DNA of 64,000 nucleotides from Polaribacter batillariae (GTDB lineage Bacteria > Bacteroidota > Bacteroidia > Flavobacteriales > Flavobacteriaceae). The notes under the pieces were generated by a model, which was not told the DNA's origin, ran no database searches, and worked only from the letters and a program-made list of their open reading frames with translations. Below, piece by piece: positions 57,941-64,000 of this stretch. Position numbers and translations under genes: made by a program. The stretch is from assembly GCF_017498485.1 (NCBI RefSeq), contig NZ_CP071795.1, positions 868,001 to 932,000 of the forward strand, read 5' to 3'. The first letter of the stretch is position 1. Every line of letters starts with the position of its first letter.

Positions 57941-60664
57941 TTACTCTAATCTTACATCATCTATATAGTGAGTTGCTCCTTCTGTAACAGTTCCAGAACC
58001 ACTATCATCTGGTTTAATTACAAAGTTATTATGACCTCCTGGAGGAACACCTGTAAATGTAATTTCTAATTCTGTCCATTCATTGGCATTTGCAACTGTC
58101 TTTGTAATTGGTGCAGGGTTTCCTACACTTGGCTCATTAGGGTCATTAGAGATTTCGAATTGATATCTAACATTTGCTTTTGTAGAATACACTTTTACTT
58201 TAAAAGTTAAAGTAGAATTAAAATCTGAAGCAAATGCATTTTGTACTCCTTCCCAATGGTTAGCTCCTACAGGCTTTGTTACTTTTAAAACAAAATCTGA
58301 CGTGTTAATACCTGATTTTGAAGGGTTTTCTGCTACTTCTGCTGTAATTGCATCTCCAAATTTTACCTCTCCATTGGTAGCCATAAAGGTTTCGCAACCT
58401 TCAAAGTTTACAGGAAACTGTGCTGCTCTTGTAAAAACTCCAGTACAACCACCTGTAGCACCTCCACCACCTCCACCAGCAGTAGAAGTAACTTGCTCAA
58501 TATCATCTATATAAAAAGTACCTGCTGTTGTTCCTGGACCATCAATAAAGATGATGAAATTGCTAAAAGACTCTGCTGTTGCCAATGTAAATGTTAGCTC
58601 TTCCCAACCAGTACCTCCATGGGTTTGGTCGTTTTCAACTGGAGCACCTCCTGTTTCTACTTTTAGCTTTATAGGTACACTTACTGTAGAATATAATTTT
58701 AATTTGATAGATTTATCTGTTGCAAAACTAATTGGTGTATCTAGTGTGAAATTAAGATTTTCCCAATTTGCACCTTTATTTACAATAGCTCCCACTTTAG
58801 TAGCTGTGTTATTAACGCCGCTTAATTCTGGGTTGTCTATTACACTAAAATCTATTCCGCCATCTACTCTTTTTGCATTATAATCTATTCCTGCACAATC
58901 AAAATCTATTGGTAAAGCTAAAGTGGTATCTGTACAAACAATTGTAGAGTTTCCTGCAACTTGCTCAATATCATCTATATAAAAAGTACCTGCTGTTGTT
59001 CCTGGACCATCAATAAAGATAATGATATTGCTAAAAGACTCTGCTGTTGCCAGTGTAAAAGTTAGTTCTTCCCAACCAGTTCCTCCATGGGTTTGGTCGT
59101 TTTCAACTGGAGCACCTCCTGTTTCTACTTTTAGTTTTATAGGTACACTTACTGTAGAATATAATTTTAATTTGATAGATTTATCTGTTGCAAAACTAAT
59201 TGGTGTATCTAATGTGAAATTAAGATTTTCCCAATTTGCACCTTTATTTACAATAGCTCCTACTTTAGTAGCTGTGTTATTAACGCCGCTTAATTCTGGG
59301 TTGTCTATTACACTAAAATCTATTCCGCCATCTACTCTTTTTGCATTATAATCTATTCCTGAACAATCAAAATCTATTGGTAAAGCTAAGGTAGTATCTG
59401 TACAAAGTGGTGGTGGAGGCGCTACAGCAACTTGCTGAATATCATCTACATAAAAAGTACCTGCTGCTGTACCTGGCCCATCAACAAAAATAATCATATC
59501 GTTGTAAGAGTCTGCTGAGTTTAAAGTGAATGTTAATTCTTCCCAACCTGAACCTGTATGATTTACATCTGCTTCTACTGGATTACCTGTTCCATCTTCA
59601 AATTTTAGTTTAATTGGTAAAGCTGCATTAGAAAATAATTTTAATCTTACCCCTTGTTCTACACTAAAATCTATTGGAGTATCTAAGTTAAAGAATCCGT
59701 TTTCCCAATTTTGACCCGTATTTACAATTTTACCTACTTTAGAATCTGTATTATTAATACCAGACAATTCTGGGTTATCTATAACTTCAAAAGATACATT
59801 GCCTGCGATTTTAGTTGCATAATCGATACCCTCACAATCAAAATCCATTGGTAATTCTAACATGGTTTCTAAACAAGGAATTGCGTCTGTAGCTATTTGC
59901 GTAATTTCATCTATAAAGAAATCTCCTGATGTAGATCCTGGACCATCGATAAACAGTGTTAATTTACTAAAAGATGCTGCAGAATCGAAAGTAAAATACA
60001 TTGTTTCCCAACCTGTACCTCCATGGTTTTCAGATACTTCTACAAATGCATTGCCTTGTTCTAATTTTAACAATACAGGTAAAGCTTTGTCGGACCAAAC
60101 TAGCATTTTTATAGATTTGTCTGTCGATAAATTTACTGGAGCTCCTAATTCAAAAGCAATTCCTTCAAAAGCACCACCACTATTTGTAATTTTACCAACT
60201 TTAGAAGCAGTTGCATTTGCACCTGTAAGAGATGGATTTTCTATAACTGAAAAAGCTGTTCCATCAAATGGTGTGGGTTCGTATTTTGTATTTGCTCCAT
60301 CAAAAGTAATTGGTAATGTAGCGACTTCTGGTATTAAAATAGTAATCTCACTTGTAAATGATGCAGATGCACCAGAGGTGTTTTTTGCAACAAGTGTTAC
60401 TGTGTATGTACCATTTTCGTAAATTTTCTTAGGATTTATCTCTGTTGAATTTGTTTCGTCTCCAAAATTCCACATATATGTATCTGCATTTTCTGAAGTA
60501 TTTAAAAATGTTACCAAACCTAAATCTTGATTAAGAGTATATGTAAAATTTGCAGTAACTTTTGGTAAAAATGTGTTTTCATCTTCACAAGTAAAAAAGC
60601 TAAATGCTATGGCAAGCAAAAAGATGAATTTCATCTTATTTTGTACTTTAATTAATGTTTTCAT
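57941..60664 (-). CDS. PKD- and CBM-like repeat surface glycan-binding lipoprotein
   Basis: 907 aa. Lipobox FFTC (Cys26). Domains in order: PKD at about 34-110 (TYMWNFGDETNS, NGTYTVTLVAKN); four related beta-sandwich modules of about 150 residues, each ending with an F(F/Y)(I/V)D(E/D)I strand; a glycine-rich linker (GGGGGG); and a final CBM-like domain (about 755-907, ending YIDDVRLE). Modules 3 and 4 are nearly identical. It has no catalytic motif. It is a good candidate for the laminarin-binding SGBP of the locus, extending several modules from the cell surface. It lies 29 nt downstream of the GH16 gene. Binding modules are assigned by fold pattern only. Confidence 0.87.
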   Translation of the reverse strand: MKTLIKVQNKMKFIFLLAIAFSFFTCEDENTFLPKVTANFTYTLNQDLGLVTFLNTSENADTYMWNFGDETNSTEINPKKIYENGTYTVTLVAKNTSGASASFTSEITILIPEVATLPITFDGANTKYEPTPFDGTAFSVIENPSLTGANATASKVGKITNSGGAFEGIAFELGAPVNLSTDKSIKMLVWSDKALPVLLKLEQGNAFVEVSENHGGTGWETMYFTFDSAASFSKLTLFIDGPGSTSGDFFIDEITQIATDAIPCLETMLELPMDFDCEGIDYATKIAGNVSFEVIDNPELSGINNTDSKVGKIVNTGQNWENGFFNLDTPIDFSVEQGVRLKLFSNAALPIKLKFEDGTGNPVEADVNHTGSGWEELTFTLNSADSYNDMIIFVDGPGTAAGTFYVDDIQQVAVAPPPPLCTDTTLALPIDFDCSGIDYNAKRVDGGIDFSVIDNPELSGVNNTATKVGAIVNKGANWENLNFTLDTPISFATDKSIKLKLYSTVSVPIKLKVETGGAPVENDQTHGGTGWEELTFTLATAESFSNIIIFIDGPGTTAGTFYIDDIEQVAGNSTIVCTDTTLALPIDFDCAGIDYNAKRVDGGIDFSVIDNPELSGVNNTATKVGAIVNKGANWENLNFTLDTPISFATDKSIKLKLYSTVSVPIKLKVETGGAPVENDQTHGGTGWEELTFTLATAESFSNFIIFIDGPGTTAGTFYIDDIEQVTSTAGGGGGGATGGCTGVFTRAAQFPVNFEGCETFMATNGEVKFGDAITAEVAENPSKSGINTSDFVLKVTKPVGANHWEGVQNAFASDFNSTLTFKVKVYSTKANVRYQFEISNDPNEPSVGNPAPITKTVANANEWTELEITFTGVPPGGHNNFVIKPDDSGSGTVTEGATHYIDDVRLE
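58491..59406. repeat. Tandem duplication of about 468 bp inside the surface-protein gene
   Basis: Copies 58491-58938 and 58959-59406 have an exact 468-bp period, keeping the reading frame (156 codons). At protein level they differ at only a few residues (for example CSGIDYN against CAGIDYN, and SNIIIFIDG against SNFIIFIDG). This points to a recent duplication or to ongoing gene conversion. It could vary in copy number between strains. Confidence 0.9.
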
Positions 60665-60693
60665 AATTTATATAATTTTTATTTTATTGGTAT

Positions 60694-61509
60694 TTATTGA
60701 TAAACTTTTACGTAGTCCACTAACATTGTCTGTGGAAATTCTGTTTCGTTATTTGGGCTTCCTACGTAGTTTCCTCCTACTGCCAAATTTAATATGATGT
60801 AAAAAGGATGGTCAAATACCCAATCTCCAGTTACATCTTCTCTTGTAATTTGATTATATAACACATCATCTACGTAGTAATTTATGTAGTCTTCTCCCCA
60901 TTCTATTCCAAATACATGAAATCCAGAGTCGAACCTATCATTGTCTAATACATAATCTTTTGTGATTGCTTGTCCTGCAGAATAACCAGGTCCATGAACA
61001 CTACCTGCAATTTTTGTTGGTTCTTGCCCGCGATTTTCCATAATATCTATTTCACCACAATTTGGCCAAATATTGGTTTCGCAATCGTTGCCTAACAACC
61101 AAAATGCTGGCCACATACCTTGGCCAGAAGGTAATTTTATTTTGGCTTCAAAACGGCCATACTTTTGTTCAAACTTACCTTTTGTTGTAATTCTTGCAGA
61201 AGTGTATTGCGATCCTTTAAAATCTTCTCTTTTTGCGGTAATTATTAAATAACCATTTTGTACAGTCGCATTTTCTGGTCTGCTTGTATAGTATTGAAGT
61301 TCATTATTTCCCCAACCATTTTCTCCTGTACCTTCTTCAAAGTTCCAAACTGACGGGTTTAATGAGCCATTTGTGTCAAATTCGTCTTGCATTACTAAGT
61401 TAGAAAGACGTGTAACAACCTGCGTTTCGTCTGTATCGCAACTTTGTAAAACAACAAGAAGACTTAAAATTAATATGTACGATATTTTTAATTTAATTAT
61501 ATTCTTCAT
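60694..61509 (-). CDS. GH16-family laminarinase lipoprotein
   Basis: 271 aa. Lipobox LQSC (Cys24). The GH16 active-site strand GEIDIMENRG gives Glu153, Asp155 and Glu158, and there is the conserved MWPAFWLLGND before it. It lacks extra CBMs. GH16 laminarinases cut internal beta-1,3 bonds of laminarin. The lipid anchor predicts a cell-surface position beside the binding proteins. 29 nt upstream of the PKD/CBM gene in transcription order, 18 nt after the Big2 gene. Confidence 0.95.
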   Translation of the reverse strand: MKNIIKLKISYILILSLLVVLQSCDTDETQVVTRLSNLVMQDEFDTNGSLNPSVWNFEEGTGENGWGNNELQYYTSRPENATVQNGYLIITAKREDFKGSQYTSARITTKGKFEQKYGRFEAKIKLPSGQGMWPAFWLLGNDCETNIWPNCGEIDIMENRGQEPTKIAGSVHGPGYSAGQAITKDYVLDNDRFDSGFHVFGIEWGEDYINYYVDDVLYNQITREDVTGDWVFDHPFYIILNLAVGGNYVGSPNNETEFPQTMLVDYVKVYQ

Positions 61510-61527
61510 TTTGTATAATTTATTTGA

Positions 61528-62943
61528 TTAATTAGTGTAGAAATATACATTATCAACTAAAAAAGATGCATTATTGTTAGAGACAAAAACAATGTACCCA
61601 AGATTGTTTAGGTTTGGGGATCCTAATCCGCCTCCACCAGTAGATAGTGTAAATCCGTTTAATGGTATATCGATACTAACCCATTGATTTTCTATTAATT
61701 GACTGGTAATATTATGCCCTCCAGCAGTACCATCAGTTGCAAGACCATTATCTGTTTTATCAGGTCCAAAATCTACAAGCTCTACTAACACATTTGATCC
61801 AGTAGCACTTCTTAACTGCACATCTAAGTGCAACATATCCATACCAGAAACATTCACTGTTCCATCCCATGCTGTACCTACAAAATCTATATTTTCATAA
61901 TCGATATATTCGTTGCCATTAATAGATTGAGTAGAAATGTTGCCAGTATTACTACCAGCAAAAAAGCCTGGATTAAAGCCAGCTAAACTCGTATAAGTAT
62001 CGCTATAAATAGAAATAACATCACTCGCATTTTTTGTAGGATCTGGTGCTGGAAGTACATCTGTTTTACTTATCGTTAAAGAGCCTTTTGCTGCTACTCC
62101 AGCAATACTTGCTGTTACTTTAGCTTCGCCATCAGATAAAAGAGTTACTACACCAGATTCATTAACAATTGCTACATTGTTGTCTGATGATTGAAAAGAA
62201 AAATAAGAAGGGCTTATATTTAGTGTGATATCATTACCTGCCCAATTGAGCGTGTGTGTTAATTCGGAAATTGTATAATTATTGTTTAATGAAATTCGTG
62301 ATTCTTGGTCTTCACCGTTAAATAGCTTTGGTCTAGACTGTCCTATAGTACCAAGTTTTTCAAACTTTACTTCATCTAACCAAAAAACATAACCACCTTC
62401 GTCTGATGCATTTCTAGCTCCTTCTGCATACCAAAGCATTCCTTTTTCTGCAGTTAATTTTGATGGATCTGGAATTGGAATTACATATTTTACCCAATTG
62501 GTAGTTAAAGGTAAATCATTTAATGCAACTCTAAATTTACTATTCGTATCTGGATCTATACCAAAACCTATTTCGTTTATTTTTGCTGCTTGTGAGGCTT
62601 TTGCATAAAAAGTAAGGGCATCGTAACCTGTTAAGTCTCTTGGAAAACTTACTGGAAAATTTGCACCAGCATATCCTACACCAAATGCAGGTACATCTAT
62701 TCTCATAGAAGCAGAACCTCTGAAAGTAGTTTCGGTATCTACAGAAAAAGCGTCTAGTTTAGAATCTCCAAAAGGATTATAATCTAAACCTGCACTAAAT
62801 CCATCTATGAAAATATTTGGATTATTAGAATTATTTGCAAAAACAGCTTCGTCAGATAAATTTCTTTCGCAACTTAAGGTAAACATTAATATTAAACCTA
62901 AAAGAGGTACGTATTTTATTTTTATATTTTTTAGTGTTTTCAT
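61528..62943 (-). CDS. Big2-domain lipoprotein with CBM-like domains
   Basis: 471 aa from the ATG at 62941-62943. A TTG six codons upstream would also be in frame, but it lies closer to the stop of the preceding gene and gives a poorer signal peptide. Lipobox TLSC. An N-terminal galactose-binding-like domain (about 35-185, ASMRIDVPAFGVGYAG, GYVFWLDEVKFEKLG) is followed by a Big2 Ig-like domain (ISPSYFSFQSSDNNVAIVNE, ASIAGVAAKGSLTIS) and a C-terminal CBM-like domain ending ASFLVDNVYFYTN. It is probably a laminarin-binding surface lipoprotein. It has no catalytic residues that I can identify. Confidence 0.85.
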   Translation of the reverse strand: MKTLKNIKIKYVPLLGLILMFTLSCERNLSDEAVFANNSNNPNIFIDGFSAGLDYNPFGDSKLDAFSVDTETTFRGSASMRIDVPAFGVGYAGANFPVSFPRDLTGYDALTFYAKASQAAKINEIGFGIDPDTNSKFRVALNDLPLTTNWVKYVIPIPDPSKLTAEKGMLWYAEGARNASDEGGYVFWLDEVKFEKLGTIGQSRPKLFNGEDQESRISLNNNYTISELTHTLNWAGNDITLNISPSYFSFQSSDNNVAIVNESGVVTLLSDGEAKVTASIAGVAAKGSLTISKTDVLPAPDPTKNASDVISIYSDTYTSLAGFNPGFFAGSNTGNISTQSINGNEYIDYENIDFVGTAWDGTVNVSGMDMLHLDVQLRSATGSNVLVELVDFGPDKTDNGLATDGTAGGHNITSQLIENQWVSIDIPLNGFTLSTGGGGLGSPNLNNLGYIVFVSNNNASFLVDNVYFYTN

Positions 62944-62950
62944 TTGTGTC

Positions 62951-64000
62951 TTATTTACCAATGTTAATATGAATATATGTTCTTATTTCCCATTCTGAAC
63001 CATTAGGAAACCCAACAGGACTGATTCTTGGTACAGTTTCAAATTCTGATGCAGTTGCCGTAGGTAAATATCTTGGTGAGAACTCATTTAAAGAACGCCA
63101 AGTTCCGCGAAGTCCAATTTTAGTATCTGGTAAAATAAACCAATCTGGTTTGCCTACAGTTGTAGATACATCTAACATTAATTGAACAGGGAATGTTAAG
63201 TTAAAATCTCTATGATAGTCAAAAGGTCCCCAATCGTTAATTTTCCAGGTATGAACTAATTTAAATTTATTATAAATCATTCTAATATCTCCCCCAAAAC
63301 GTTCTATGGTTCTTGCGTCACTTCCGTTTGCTTGTGCATTTCCAAAATAGATGTTTGCAATGACTCCTAAATCTGGATTTACTTTAGATACAATTCTCGA
63401 ATTTACCTCCCAAAGATCTTTTGCTGGAGCAGATTTATCAAATGCAAAAGAAGTACGATTTGCGAAGAAACCAATTGCAGCATCTTGTGTCGTTGGTAGA
63501 TGACGATATACAAAACCTAAATTGAATGCAAATTTTGCGTCTTCTGCCCTATCATTATCCCATTGATACATATACGTAGCAGGGGTTGGATCGTATGTAA
63601 ATAAAATTTCTCCTGCTGTAGTTTCTCTATTTCCACCTCTTACTACAAATGGATCATCTATAAAGTTTCTAAGTCTTCCAGGTGCACCAATATCGTTGGG
63701 CATTGCTGCTACCAATGGTTTTTGATATAAGAAATTTGGTGCTATTTGAAATTTGCCACCAAAATTATAAGCAATTCCCGTTAAAAAATTATTCATGTTA
63801 CCACTTCCAGAATCTTTTAATTTCCATCCTGTAAAAGTAAGCGTTGGATCTGCACCTCCATTTGCTACTAAGCCCATAACAGAACCTTGTGCATACCAAT
63901 TAAAGCCTCCGTTAGAATACGTTATTTTAGCTTTACCCCCCAATTGTCTTTAGAATTTATTCTATCGTTATATACTATATAGTTACCTGAAGTTCCAGTT
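62951..64000 (-). CDS. Outer-membrane beta-barrel-like protein, C-terminal part, frameshifted in a G6 run
   Basis: Two frames join at six G on the minus strand (63936-63941). The upstream part (63942-64000, continuing off the window) reads TGTSGNYIVYNDRINSKDNW. The downstream part (to 62951) continues WGGKAKITYSNGGFNWYAQG only if one G is added (G7). As given, the upstream frame meets TAA within a few codons. The C-terminal 300 residues consist of alternating beta strands with aromatic girdles (TAFNLGFVYRH-like, WEIRTYIHINIGK), typical of outer-membrane barrels. The gene is 7 nt upstream of the Big2 lipoprotein gene. It is possibly a porin-like member of the laminarin locus, family not recognised. 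Confidence 0.55.

Noticed and set aside
57941..59900. Repeated DNA in the surface-protein gene as a CRISPR array
   Set aside because: The unit is 468 bp, in frame and protein-coding; there are no short repeats with unique spacers.
58302..60422. Several plus-strand frames of 70-186 aa opposite the PKD/CBM gene
   Set aside because: They are antisense to a long repeat-rich gene; two of them are near-identical only because the gene below is duplicated. No start signal or family pattern.

Overview
The window is AT-rich and reads as a marine Flavobacteriaceae (Bacteroidota) chromosome. The evidence is three SusC/SusD pairs, ECF-sigma/FecR anti-sigma pairs, many SusD-type lipoproteins with short lipoboxes, a -33/-7 promoter of the TTG-N20-TAnnTTTG type in front of a tRNA operon, and a laminarin utilisation locus. 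A Polaribacter-like genus would fit, but the sequence alone does not decide it.

Region A (1-26966) is a double polysaccharide-utilisation locus. An ECF sigma gene (plus strand, interrupted by a -1 frameshift at an A7 run) diverges from fecR-susC-susD and a partial FG-GAP lipoprotein. Facing it is a long minus-strand run: ECF sigma, fecR, susC, susD, a strong hairpin, then a GH29 fucosidase-like lipoprotein, an unfamiliar 843-aa lipoprotein with an internal duplication, an FAD oxidoreductase, a protein with a covalent-FMN-type motif, a CstA-family carrier and a 1121-aa FG-GAP/ASPIC-UnbV lipoprotein. The substrate is not obvious; fucosylated glycan is the only hint.

Region B (27968-37366) is a hexuronate module: PhoD-like phosphatase, SDR fructuronate reductase-type enzyme, mannonate dehydratase, uronate isomerase, a three-gene TRAP transporter, and an SGNH-glycerophosphodiesterase fusion broken by an in-frame TGA. 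Region C (37495-43487) is a third susC/susD pair without an STN domain. It diverges from a LacI-type regulator, and two near-identical GTGTGCGCACAC palindromes lie between them, one on the predicted susC promoter.

Region D (43841-48344) is housekeeping: tRNA-Pro and tRNA-Ser with promoter and terminator, a PgpH-like HD phosphohydrolase, a thiolase and a C40 peptidase. It is followed by a gene-poor stretch with a MITE-like inverted repeat.

Region E (48990-64000) is a laminarin (beta-1,3/1,6-glucan) locus: two GH17 enzymes (one lipoprotein, one without signal peptide), a GPH-type MFS transporter, a GH30, a GH149-type beta-1,3-glucan phosphorylase, a PKD/CBM surface glycan-binding lipoprotein with a recent internal duplication, a GH16 laminarinase, a Big2-containing lipoprotein and a partial, frameshifted beta-barrel-like protein. 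The layout suggests GH16, GH17 and GH30 cleavage outside the cytoplasm, then MFS import and intracellular phosphorolysis. Its SusC/SusD pair is probably beyond the right edge.

Three separate reading-frame interruptions (A7 run, TGA codon, G6 run) occur in otherwise intact genes. Each could be a sequencing error, real decay, or programmed or phase-variable expression.
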